Assembly: GCA_014607495.2 (NCBI GenBank)
Contig: CP053169.1
Span: 6,820,001 to 6,884,000 of the forward strand
Direction: 5' to 3'
From: Carposina sasakii
Lineage: Eukaryota; Arthropoda; Insecta; Lepidoptera; Carposinidae
DNA length: 64,000 nt
Shown here: positions 25,260-36,492 of the stretch, one piece after another
Layout of the letters: every line of letters starts with the position of its first letter
Position numbering within the stretch: position 1 is the stretch's first letter
Position numbers and translations under genes: made by a program
The notes under the pieces: model-generated
Told to the model about the DNA's origin: nothing
What the model saw: only the letters and a program-made list of their open reading frames with translations
Database searches by the model: none

Positions 25260-25300
25260 TAAAAAAGGGAAATCGATTAAAAAGTGCCTGTCTATCGATT
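25260..25300 (-). promoter_or_regulatory. Candidate DRE-type motifs upstream of Vps33A
   Basis: AATCGATT at 25271-25278 and TATCGATT at 25293-25300 lie 40-70 bases upstream of the Vps33A ATG. The second matches 7 of 8 bases of the insect DRE (TATCGATA), common at housekeeping promoters. Motif evidence only. Confidence 0.3.
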
Positions 25301-25921
25301 GAAGTAATAATATAATATAAATAAATAAATACACAAACTAGTGATGCTGTAGTGATCAGATTTTGAAGAAAATCCGAGATATCTGTGGTATGGTTTTCCG
25401 AAAGGAAAAGGAATCTTGGAAATATTCCTGGATTCCTCTGAAGAACATTTAAGACTATTTTTTAAAAGAGTAGAAAATGGTAGGAGTTCGCTTTAGGGAT
25501 TAATATTAACTTCCGAATTGTAACGCCTAATACAATTTCATTAATGGATTAATATTAAGTAGAAATTATGTTATGTAATGAATAATATTCAATTCTATAT
25601 TATTATTTATGGCCCCTTTTTATCTTTATTTTAACATCAAAACATGTATGTACTCTAAAGGATAATTCACTATCTTGAAATAAAAATAATAATCCTAAAA
25701 GCGGATGAAACTTTAACTTCGTTACGAATCCGAAATGCGGATTAAATGTAGACATCCCTATTATAGAAAATGTCACTGTCAATGTCATTATTTTAATTTT
25801 AAAAATATTCCTGCTGAAGGGATAGGATTTGTAGCTTTAAAATGCCAAGTGTTCATATCTCACAATAAAGAAACGAAAAAATATATCAAAGTTATAATTT
25901 ATAACTGCTACACTACAACAT

Positions 25922-26052
25922 CCGGCCATGGATGGACCGATGACTTAAAGAGGACGGCTGGTAGTGACTGGATGGCAAAAACGGCCATGTGGCGTACCTA
26001 CACTAGGGGAGGCCTACGTCTAGCAGTGGACTGCAATAAGCTGACGACGACG
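25922..26052 (+). mobile_element. RTE-like LINE fragment with coding remnant
   Basis: One frame reads WTDDLKRTAGSDWM, the conserved tail of RTE-type reverse transcriptase ORFs. It then shifts frame before the AYVQQW-type end. Decayed 3' end only. Confidence 0.6.
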
Positions 26053-27099
26053 ACGACGACACTACAACTTATCAACTGACTTGAGTTACCATTTCTGACA
26101 TATAATACAAGGTGGATATTTTTCTAAGAAGCTATTTAATAAAGCGAAGCTGTTGGTGATTGGTGTTACCACGGACCCAAGGTTTGGACTTAAACTTGCT
26201 TTTACTGGCCGTTAGGGAACGACATAGCAGCAAATCCACAGATTGGAAGGGTATATTGTCAATGGCTGTGCTCACCAAGTGTTCCAACCGCGTTCAGGAC
26301 CCGCAGACTCACCTCTCTTGGGCGCTGGTGTCGCCTCTCGGCATCCGCCACTCACGGGAATCCTGATAAGATAACTTCGCAGCAAGTAGTGACTTATGTA
26401 TGGCAAGCGGTGGCCTGCCACTGACAATTTCGAGACTAGATCGAAATGGTAGATGTCCGAATCTCCTTAAATAGCTCATTCACCCAGCCATCCATAGCCC
26501 ATGACCTTATATTATTATAATTCTTCTGCTGTAATGTTCGGTGCTAAAAACTTTCTCATTCAACAAATACTTAGTAGGTAGAGAGTCAATAAGTTACTAC
26601 AAACATTGTATTTAGACCTATGTTTAGACTAAGTATAAATTACTTAGTACTTAGAAATACTTTCTATTTACTAATTTAGACATTTCGTCTCAAGACCAAT
26701 TTAGAGAGGTATATTACTTGATGAAAATAAGTAGGTACCTACTTAGGTACGTAAAAAATTGCATGTTGGAATTTATCTAAATAGAGTTATGTTTTATCAT
26801 AGTAATTTAGTCTACGAATTTAGTAGTAGAAGAGATCCCTAACCTTATGAAAATGATAAAAGTAAACGATTTCTGCAGTATATAGTTTTATTAGATAAAC
26901 CTTACTAATAAAATTGAAATCAAAACACCCTAAATCGTTAACCCTCCTACTATCAGAACATGATACATAAGAATTCAATTAACCCTTCGTCGCCCACATG
27001 TGCCTATACATACATAGTAGGTACTAACAGGCTGTAGAACTAAGGGAAATCGGTAATGAATATAATGTACTTGGGTAGCCAGGACATTAGGTAGGTACG
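26053..27099. other. Intergenic stretch without a recognised gene
   Basis: A GC-richer block at about 26150-26370 has a 68-codon open frame with no family resemblance. The rest is AT-rich with GTAGGTACCTAC-type sequence. Confidence 0.4.
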
Positions 27100-27331
27100 G
27101 CCGAGTCGGCAGGCGCGGCGGGAGTTATCACTTGCGTACCAGTTGACTCGGGGACTGCGCGCGGCGCGCCATCGATTTTCCCTGAAAACAAGTCATTTCC
27201 AACCATCAGTGACACTATCAACACGTTCTTACCAGTGACATATCAAACGGTGACAACAAAGTAGTGAACGTGTCAAGAAGAGGCTTCCCCCCAAGAAATA
27301 ATGCGCATCTTTCCGTGGGTTGAACACTCCG
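27100..27331 (+). promoter_or_regulatory. CpG-rich promoter and 5' UTR of the SGSM gene
   Basis: A sharp rise in GC and CpG (GGCAGGCGCGGCGGGAG, GCGCGCGGCGCGCC) in AT-rich surroundings precedes the first SGSM coding exon. An Inr-like ATCAGTG at about 27204 could mark a start site. An upstream reading frame begins at 27301. Confidence 0.45.
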
Positions 27332-27348
27332 ATGGCTACCCAAAATAA
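27301..27348 (+). CDS. Upstream ORF overlapping the SGSM start
   Basis: A 15-codon frame (MRIFPWVEHSDGYPK, then TAA) begins 31 bases before the SGSM ATG in another frame and ends 14 bases after it. If the transcript starts upstream, ribosomes using it would bypass the main ATG. A regulatory role is inferred only. Confidence 0.3.
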   Translation: MRIFPWVEHSDGYPK

Positions 27349-30300
27349 AGGTACGACTCTGACAGGTTGCCTCATTTTCAGATTGTTTTTCGGGAAAATT
27401 GCCCTGTAACTTTCCATTTCCTATTAGCTATGGTAATAGGTTGATAAAAATACAAGGACAGCAGTAATGGTGTGCTAAATGTTGTATTATGTCGTGCATT
27501 TGGTTTGACGTTATCGTATAAAATATATAGATAAAACTTAGCGTGGGCGAAGCGACCATGTGATGTTGGCTGGGGCTTGTTATGTTTTGAAGATTTTGAA
27601 GATAGTGAACTTTTATCTTAGTAAATGGTCTACTAAATATTTTTTTTACAATTAATTTAATACCCTATTTTTTACTAAGTAAATCTAAATTGGTGTAGAG
27701 ACGAAACGTAGAGCTTTTCCAAGTTCCTCTGAAATCTTCACACTTTTAAATAACTTAACTAACATTTAGGGATCGTAATACCTACTTGTAAGTATTAGTG
27801 GTATCGTATGTGCATATAGTAAATGCTGTAGTATATATTTTTTATTAATATGAGAAAGCGACCTTGAAATTTATCTGCGTTTCCGCTCTATATAGCATAT
27901 CCACGGTTCTAAGGTTGTAGTCGTCGTTAAAGTGGAAGATGTTTCGAGTAATAACGACGTATTTTTAACCGACCTCAAAAAAGAGAGTTTATTAATTCGT
28001 CGATGTTTTTTTTTTTGCGAATACGTACCTAGTTCTTTGGTAAATAGGTACCCACATAGATTGATCATATCACTACTAATATGATCGTAGTACTAATTTA
28101 CTAGATACCAGGTAGGTACAATAAAATTATTACTTTTTATTAGGAAAGGTAAATCTTGTTTTTTATTACCGGTCTTGACTCGATAAACCAATTGATCGAC
28201 CAAACTTCTAGAAGCCACATAAATTCCTCTGTAATTTATGTAATTCAAAGCAACTAACTACTCGTATCTGTAGAATGCAAAACAGTGCATCCTGCAACAC
28301 ATTATACCAGAGACCTTAGATAAAATAGCATTATTTCTCGATCAAATCGGCAGAGGTTCGTTGTCGAACTCGAAACATTGATGAAAAGCCTTCCATGCAA
28401 CAGTTAAATGATGCGATGGAGTCTTACAACTAAGTATTAGCAAACATGTTACGACAAGGAACGTTTGAAGATAAACGACATTAAATGAAATTGTATTAGG
28501 CGTTACAATTCGGAAGTTCAAACATTCACTATGGGTGCGATATATCGTGGCGATTGTAGTTAGTGCAAGTGCCTGTTTTCGCAGTTATGAGTTATCAGAT
28601 CCGAGGGTCAGTGGAGGGTGTAGGGCCCGGTGGTGGGCGCACCCATAGTGAATAAACGATATTGTATTTATTATAGTGTCTTGTGTACAATAATAAACAA
28701 CAAGAAAGAAATAATTTTTTAAGCATTCAGGCTCTTGTCTCAACCGATTCGCCGGCGGCCGATTGGTGTAGTTGGTAGTGACCCTGCCTGCGACGCCATA
28801 GGTCCTGGGTTCGAATCCCGGTAGGTGTAAACATTTATGTGATGAATATCGATGTTTGTTTCCGAGTCATGGATGTTTATATACTTATCTATGTATTTAT
28901 ATACCGTTGCTTAGTACCCACGACACAAGACCTTAGGGGTCTTAGTGTGGGACTAGGTCAATGTATTGTGAAGCGTGTAAAAAAAAAAACACCGCATGCT
29001 CCATCTCTCATGAAGTAGGATTGATCTCATGAACTATTGTTAAAACGAGACACTTAGTCGCAAGTAGTGTAGAACGTAGTTCCATTCCCACAATGGAAAC
29101 AATCCTTCTTTAAGTGCTCTTGGTGGCATGCTGAGGTCAATATAATTTTAGTTACTTACAAACATAAAGATGACGGCTACGGTGAAGGGCGGCTGCAAGC
29201 ATAGGTTACTTACATGATTGTGTGAACAGTAACAAAGTGACGTTGATTCTATTATAGGATTAGCAAAAAAAAAACTATAATTAGGTACTATGTTATAAAA
29301 CTTTGAGGTGTTATTACAAAAACCGCGTCTAATGTTAATCACTTGCTAATATTCTTTGCCTAATATTATAATTGCGAACGTAACTCTGTCTGTCTGTCAC
29401 GCCGATTATTTTTCTTTTAAATATTTCCTGGCACCATTCAAAAATACAAAGACTCACCCTCGATTTTAGCAATTCATTTACATAAGAAGATATTACATAA
29501 CCGTATCGGCTCAGAATTTCGGATGATTGATTGTTAACCGAAGATACCTATTTCTACTTCGCGAATTTCTTACGTAAGTGGAGATTTGTAGATTATGTTT
29601 GTCACAAATTTCTAGCGATTAATCATACCTATCTAATTGATTTTGCTTAGAAAACACTTTAAGCAGGTATAATATACCTACCTAGTATATCTACATGGTT
29701 ACATACAGGTAGGTACTTTGACAACTTAAGTACCTAAGCATTGGAAATAAAATTTGTTGTCCTAAACAAAGCGAAATCTTCAAAGCCTTAAATGGAGGTG
29801 CCTAAAACTTCTGAGCTTGATTGATGCGCGGAAAACTTTGACATAATTCAGTTCTTAAATAATTCATAACAAAAGAAAATCAAGCTGAGAATTTAGTAGG
29901 AAAAATTCCACAGCAATTGAAATAGGTACCTATTATGACTTTGGCCTTAACATTTGATAGATATTCTAAAAAGCCAGAAAAAAAGAAAATATGGTCATTT
30001 TTGAGGTACCTACTTACTTACTTAACTTCAATGAATGATGAGAGAATTGCCTGCTATTGCATCCGTATGGAATCGAGATGATCCAGTAGCAGAACAAAAT
30101 AACATGCGTGATTGCCACTTCATAGTAGATTTAAAAAACTTATTGAGTGTTGTGTCCTTCCATTAAGGCTGTCTGTCCACCAGAACGGAGTGAGGCTGCG
30201 GAGCAGAGAAACGGAGAAAATGTACCTTACTAGGATTGTATAAGTAAAATATCGAATCAGCTCCAGTCCTGCAATGTTATTGGTTAAGATTTCTCCGCTC

Positions 30301-32154
30301 CTCCGCTCCGCTCCGGTGGACAGGCAGCCTAAGAGAGCCGAATAACCTTGATCAAGGATATATAGGTACCTAAATGTCATGTTCAAGGCTTCGTATACTT
30401 ATTAATTTATCTAGCATAGGCACTTTCTTTGCTGTAGGTAAATCCAATTAATATTGTAAGAGTCGCGTGGTATCTTGGACATACTAAGTTCTAGTTTACA
30501 ATTTGAATGTCCTATGCTAATGCAGAGTTTCCCTAGAATACTCGTACATCGGCTACATCTTATCTCATCTCAACATAACTTTGGAAGTTTCCGGTGAAAA
30601 ATTTCAATGGTTTTCGCTTTGTAACATGGACTGAAGTCAAACTTTCAATATTTGCATGACCCTCGTTTATACTCTGTCAAAGGAGAGCAAAGATAACTAA
30701 ATCAAAAATCAAACCAAACTTGTACATCTCAACAATACCCTCAAAATCGGTCAGAAGTGGCAACATGTGGTTCTATCGACCCTTGGTGCTCTGCCTACCC
30801 CGTAAGGGATAGAGGCGTGATTGTATGTATGTAAATCAAAAATATATTTCCTGCGAGTAATAACACTGTCGTATAACTCAACACAATGGTACTTATTCAG
30901 GATTTCCTTATTTGCCTGGTTGTCACCCATACCCTATATATGAGTACTTATATATAGGTTTTCATATACGCCTACCCCGTAAGTGATAAAGGCGTGACTA
31001 TATGTGTGTATGTATTAATATATAGGTTCGAAAGAAACCATATTGTGACGACCCCATAATAATGAGATAAGGGCAGGAAGATGATGATATATTTAAAGGT
31101 ATCAATAAGTATTTTTTATTATGTAGACAGCGACACAGAGATGCCTGTCGCCACAGCCACCGACCCCAGCACCGAGCAGAAGGAGCGGCTCATCGCAGCC
31201 GTTAAGAAGGAAGTTAAGCAGTTGATGGAAGAGGTAAGAAGCACGACCGACTTGCTCCCCTAGAAGAATTTTTATAAATCTATACCAGTAGAGAATCTAT
31301 CACAGCACATACGAGTAGGTACACTTATAGTCAAATCTGCAGAACGTAGGTACAATTAGTTATTATAGCAAGAGTAACGTAAAACACAATAAGTATTAGT
31401 GTAAGAATCAGGTTTGCAAAAACGAATCATGTATGTATTTATTTGAATTTTAGTAGGCACCCTTGTTTTCTTTCACTCATATTTACGCTTTACCTTAGGT
31501 GGTCGGTTTTTAAACCCAGAGATAAAAAACATCAAAAGGTTTAGCTTGGAATTTATCTTAGGTCCAAGAACATATCTGTCCTTGTAAGAGGCTTTTATAA
31601 AGATACTTTTAAAACCCTCCTAGTATGAGCATAAATAAAAACAAAGTTAGGTATATTTACTATTATTATGAATGTTTATTTTTTGTGAACCATGATATTT
31701 GTTTTATTCTATATTAAACAACTTTAGAAACTACGAGAGACAATATCGTCCTTTACTAAGATGTTACTGAGAACTTTACTATAGATGATGCCGTTCAGCG
31801 ACCAAGTTCTTATTCGGGTAAAGTTACCTTTTAAAGCGAACTTTTCAAAGCAAACTAAGGTAGGTATTACTTACTGAAAGACAAACTTGTGGGATACCTA
31901 ACTTAGGTCCTATTGATTACTAAGGTGATATGTAATTTATCGAATTGAAATAATTCTAATTCCAATACGATTGAAATATTGGAATGTTTTTTTTTCACCA
32001 GGCCGTAACGAGAAAGTTCGTGCACGAGGAAAGCGGTGGAGTGACCACGTTATGCGGTGCGGTGGAGGCTTGCCTCGGCCAGGGGCTGCGGAGACGAGCT
32101 CTGGGACTCTTCAAGACCAGTTCCACCACTGCTTTGTTACACAAGATTGCTAAG
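27332..32154 (+). CDS. SGSM: SGSM-family RUN/TBC GAP, N-terminal exons only
   Basis: Three coding exons are seen: 27332-27350, 31127-31233 and 32002-32154. They have GT/AG borders and consistent phases (1, 0, 0) and encode 93 residues. The conserved core, ERLIAAVKKEVKQLMEE followed by AVTRKFVHEESGG, CGAVEACLGQGLRRRALGLF and KTSSTTALLHKIAK, is the start of the RUN domain of small G protein signalling modulators. SGSM1/2 carry an N-terminal RUN and a C-terminal TBC domain and act as GAPs on Rab/Rap pathways. The frame ends at a strong GTAAGT donor. No following RUN or TBC exon was found up to 64000, so the gene probably continues past the window through a very long intron. The ATG in exon 2 (MPVATATDP) is an alternative start. 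SGSM1 and SGSM2 cannot be told apart here. Confidence 0.8.
28758..28990 (+). mobile_element. tRNA-derived SINE
   Basis: A tRNA-like head has an A box (TGGTGTAGTTGG) and a B box (GGTTCGAATCC). A body of about 150 bases and an A-run follow. The acceptor ends do not pair well, so this is a SINE head, not a working tRNA. It lies in SGSM intron 1. Confidence 0.7.
30167..30329. mobile_element. MITE, PIF/Harbinger-like (family J)
   Basis: The inverted ends start GGCTGTCTGTCCACC and end GGTGGACAGGCAGCC. TAA lies directly outside both ends (30164-30166 and 30330-30332). Confidence 0.65.
30665..30935 (-). mobile_element. Family D fragment carrying a short retroposon
   Basis: Minus-strand family D sequence (ATTACTCGCAGGAAATA, TTATCTTTGCTCTCC) is interrupted at 30710-30832. 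Confidence 0.5.
30710..30832 (+). mobile_element. Short retroposon (family F) with 11-bp target duplication
   Basis: AAATCAAAAAT occurs at 30699-30709 and again at 30833-30843, enclosing 123 bases that end in a TATG-type tail. The core CTCTGCCTACCCCGTAAGGG also occurs at about 39262-39442. Confidence 0.65.
31025..31087 (-). repeat. Short dispersed repeat (family T) next to SGSM exon 2
   Basis: The plus strand carries GATAAGGGCAGGAAGATGATG. It is also found near 18392-18455, 35722-35783 and 36936-37010. Confidence 0.45.
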
Positions 32155-33072
32155 GTAAGTGTGATTGCAGGCCCGAGATTCGAGAGCTTTGTGGTACATA
32201 TAGGTTTGAGAAATTTTATGTTTACGGTCCTAAATTGATTTAGGTATTTACTTAGATAATGTGAAGGCAAAGTCATCGGCTTAAGAATCTTGTTATGTCC
32301 GCACTAATACGAGTGAAGTATCTAAATCCAGGATCTTTTGTTATCTCAGCTTAGTACATGCCGTGTTACTTCTTTTTTACGTAAAAGAACAATAGGAAAA
32401 GCTTATACAAACCTCTTACAGTCCGCAACGCTATTGTCAAATGGGTATTTCAAAAATTTTGCTTGCAAGTCGATAGAGTTATTCGAATATACGTACGAAG
32501 AGTAATATAATTTGCTCTTACCCCCAAGGGGCCTTAGACAAAGTAAGATTATATTTCGATCGAATCGATAGAGATTTGCTCCAATAAGTTATGTCACGTA
32601 ATCTACTAGCTTTTGGTAGGAATATGATGCGATGTTACATGTCAGCACACAAGACAGCCTGTATTTATAGTGATAAAGGTATCGAAGATTTGCCCAGTTG
32701 GTGGAAAAGGGAGTAGAGGTTCTACAAAACTTCAATATTTTTTTTATGGCTGTTAAATAAATAAACCTTAAAGCAACTTTTATTTAAAGGCCCGAACAAT
32801 TAATTAATCAGCCAGCGCCATTGTTTCAAAACAATCCAAATTAGCCCTTTGTGTAGGCCGCTTTGATCTATGCAATGTCGTCGGCAAATATTTCGTACAT
32901 TTGTGAAAGTTAAATAATAATAACCTTTATCATCTTCCCCACAAAACTGGTCTCTATGCCTTTTCTTCTTCTAAAAGTTTCACGAGATACATTGATTTAC
33001 CCAATTTTTTCTTAACTCTTCCCTTGACCCAACACGTAGCATATTTATAATGCGGCTTAACTAATGATTATA

Positions 33073-33177
33073 GCGGCTATTTTAGTGGTTATAGCGGCTG
33101 GCACTGTTTGCAGCGGTCGTGGGTTCGATTCCCACTCGGGTGAAGAATATTTTCCATTTTCTTTATTAATAATTTTA
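33073..33177 (+). mobile_element. 5'-truncated copy of the 50.4 kb SINE
   Basis: It carries the B-box half (GTGGGTTCGATTCCCACTCG) and the same TTTATTAATAATTTTA tail. It is flanked by TAATGATTATA at 33062-33072 and 33178-33188, an 11-base target duplication. Confidence 0.65.
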
Positions 33178-33185
33178 TAATGATT

Positions 33186-33425
33186 ATAAGGTCTACCCAA
33201 AATTAGTGATTATCTTTTGACACGAAACTATAAAAAAATAACTTTCACTATGGAACCAACTCCGAAATATTGAGAAAAAAAGTCAGCTGTTCCATACATT
33301 TCAGTGCAGTACCTAATTATTCGAGATTGTATCGAACAGCTGATTTTTTTCAATATTTCGTAGTTGGTCCCATAAATACCTAATTTCGTGTCAAAAGATT
33401 ATCACTAATTTTGGATAGATCTTAT
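33186..33425. mobile_element. Foldback element
   Basis: Arms of roughly 95 bases are near-complementary. They contain TCTTTTGACACGAAA and an inner CCAACTCCGAAAT block, also present in the core of the 36 kb palindrome. Confidence 0.6.
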
Positions 33426-35324
33426 ATAACCAACTTTAGCGATGTCCTGAACTAGTATGAAGTGGCAATTTTCCGGTATAATACCTATTTTTATCCCACA
33501 CTGTTTAGGTAGATCAAGTTTTTTTTAGCAAAATGATGACTTAGCTTTCTGTAATATACCTACAGGATGTAAAATTTTACTAACTCGTAGTGCTACTTAG
33601 TCTGGCACAAATTGACAAATTAATTTGTTAAAAATTAATTCTTAACATGATAACAATAGAAACGTTCGACTTTCACAATGCCTAACTAGGTAAGTGATGT
33701 GGTTAGCATGTCCTATCTCACCATTTGTCAAATAAGAAAACTGAGGAAGTGTACAGTATAAACAATATTTTTGACTGCTCCGAAATATCTACCCTTCCAA
33801 TACAATATAGTATCATATTACTGATTCCTATTGCTCTACCCAGGAAATATAACTTATCTGTTCCCGCTTAGTCTAGCTATCAGAAAACGTCGGATTGCAC
33901 ACTTTATTCCCTGGCGAGAATTTCAGGGTGTTGATTTACATTTCCTTTTCTTGGTTAGCTTCTGAAAGCGACCATTTTAAATTCTATGTTTAGAATCTGC
34001 AATGGAACAAAGAATTTATAAATTGAGAAAGTGGGAGTTAGACAATGAGCCTAGGGGAGTCTTATCATTAGTCCATACATACATATAGGTACAAACGACT
34101 GTGTTCCCGAAATTGAGTTAGCCAGAATTACAGGATTGCCAAGGAGATCCTACAGCCACGTTTAGCATAGCAGGATCATATATTAAATATCAGTGACAAT
34201 TTGCTACCTCATCGTCAGAGAGAATGCCCGAGATCGTCAACTCTATGCACGCGGAAGGAGATGTAGCTGATGTTTTCTAGTGAAGCCCCGCATCAGCACA
34301 GACATAGAGGAATTTTATTCTTCTATGGCACAGATATTTTTCTATATTATTAAAGGCAATTGCCTTTTGAGATACTACCCCTATATCATTAATTATAATT
34401 GACTCAATCTTCAATCATATTCAACCGTTGATAAGCAAAACTGCCTACTACTACCTATATCTGATTGGACGCCCCCAAAGGAAAAGTTTTTACTGAGAAT
34501 TTGAGCGAAAATCTCACTAATGGAACTCGTACCTTTATTAACATGCCTAAAAATGAAACTGAAAATATAATAACCATAATATTGCTGAGATACCTATTAT
34601 GTCTCTAATGAAACATCTCTACGTTCACTGAAAAAAAAAATCTTTAGCAAAGTACCAATTTAGCTCGGTTAAAAATTATTCTGCTGCATTCAATCAAGAC
34701 ATATTTAAAATGCGCAATAAAGCTTTGTTAATATTATACAAGCAAGTATTGCTAAATATTCTTGGCTATTATTAACATAGTACTTATCTATTTCAAAATT
34801 ACAGACTGGGTAAATATTGCCCTTACCGATTTCGATTAAAAATAGACAAACTACTTTATTATTTCATGATTAGTAAGTTATTTAATTTTACACACAATCA
34901 TAGTTAGCTAATGTTTACTCAAAGTTTGGTTAAAAATAGACAAGCGTACATTATTATTTAATTATATGTAAGTCATTTAATTTTAGACATAATCATAGTT
35001 GGCTAAAATAAAATAACTTGCTACGATGCATATAACCGTTTTCCTTGCTTAAAACAAACAAGTTACTTGTCTATTGTTAATAAGCACAGCTCGGCAATTA
35101 ACAATGGAGTAAGCTAATACTATTTTTGACCGAGTAACTTGATAAAAATAAACAAGGAATCGGCTGTGTAGCTTGAAAATTCGGTCATTTCTATCAAATC
35201 ATAGTCGCGTAACGACGTGTATGTTAATGTTAAAGCCTTAAAGACAAGTTAGATTAAAATTTATAAAAAAAAAACTTTTCACCGGTTTATTTTATTATAA
35301 CAGTAGGGTAGGAAGTACAGTGAA

Positions 35325-35588
35325 GTGACAAAAATAAAGAATTACTTTTTTGTACCGCGAGGATCTTCACCTCAATCTCCAAGGGTACGTTTACCAGACG
35401 GATTAACTGAAGAGATTGATGCAGAAGACAAACTTTTATGGCTCAAAAATTCTTCTGAACCTTGGACAGCTGTAGCACAAAAGTGGGAAGAGACCACAGA
35501 GTCAAGGTTAATTGCTGCAAAAGAGTTAACCATAGCTCAATACTTCGATGAATATGCGGCTCTTAAAAAACCCAAAGGATATTGGTAA
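35325..35588 (+). pseudogene. Transposon-type coding remnant in the left palindrome arm
   Basis: An 87-codon frame (MTKIKNYFFVPRGSSPQSPR... EPWTAVAQKWEETTESR... YFDEYAALKKPKGYW) ends at a donor-like GTAATG. After an acceptor-like TTCACAG, LEKDF can be read in a shifted frame. The W-rich and YFDEY.ALK.PKGY pattern resembles transposon-borne arthropod proteins, but no family was firmly recognised. Only the left arm has it. Confidence 0.35.
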
Positions 35589-36226
35589 TGAATTCAGTTT
35601 TTTTGAATTTTGGTCTGCCTTAGTGTACTTTTATATAATCACGTTTCTTTTATTTGTTCACAGCTAGAAAAAGATTTTAAAAACCAACAAATGCCAAAAC
35701 TTTGGCAATGTGAGTTTCGATAGAAACCATGTTGCGCCGACTCCATAAATAATGGGATAAGGGCAGGAAGATGATGATGTTGGAGTCTGTCCTATAATTA
35801 AAGTTCAGGTTCGTGGTCTGAGTCACTCCATGAAAGTTTGCAAATTTCACCCTGTTATTGCGAAAATTAAAAAAGGGAACATCAGTTTCGTTTCTTGAGT
35901 ACTATTTTTAAGAGGAGTAGTATTTAAGTGTATTATGTTACTTGAAATGATAGTATCGAGTACACAATAAAGCTTATTTTATTTATGTACATATTTTTCT
36001 TTCAGTTTCTTCTATTTTTGGTCTGTCGGCAAAATGACTTTTGTTTTACTGCATGAACATTTCATTGGTTTTTTTTCGACATGCCAAATTTTTGCCCACT
36101 GCACTGCGAGTAACAATGGTACAAATGACAACATATCGAACTAAGTACATATTTTCAGTATGAGCTTACCTCGTACTGTTCGTAAAGCCTATGAACAGTC
36201 ACAGGTCACCTTATACTAAAAATATG

Positions 36227-36492
36227 CAGGGTGTTATAAAAATACCCGTAATGACTTTAAGGGCTTTTTCTACTAATTATTATGATGAACTTTTACTATG
36301 TGACCAACTCCGAAATCGCGAAAAAAAATCAGTTGTTCCATTCAAATGTTCAATACCCAATTCACAGACATGGACTTCAGTCCAGCTGATTTTTTTTCCG
36401 CGATTTTGGAGTTGGTCCCATAATAAAAGTTGTTCATAATAATGAGTAGAAAAAGCCCTTAAAGTCATTACGGGTATTTTTATAACACCCTG
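36227..36492. mobile_element. Foldback MITE at the palindrome centre (family U)
   Basis: The ends are perfect inverted repeats starting CAGGGTGTTATAAAAATACC. The inner loop of about 60 bases is not symmetric. A related end (ACAGGTGTTGCAAAAATATC on the minus strand) lies at about 37100-37135. Confidence 0.7.

Noticed and set aside
26160..26366. 68-codon GC-rich frame as an exon
   Set aside because: No recognised domain, and I saw no convincing splice partners.
28758..28829. Possible functional tRNA
   Set aside because: Poor acceptor pairing, followed by a SINE body and A-run; a fragment of the same body occurs at 17.9 kb.
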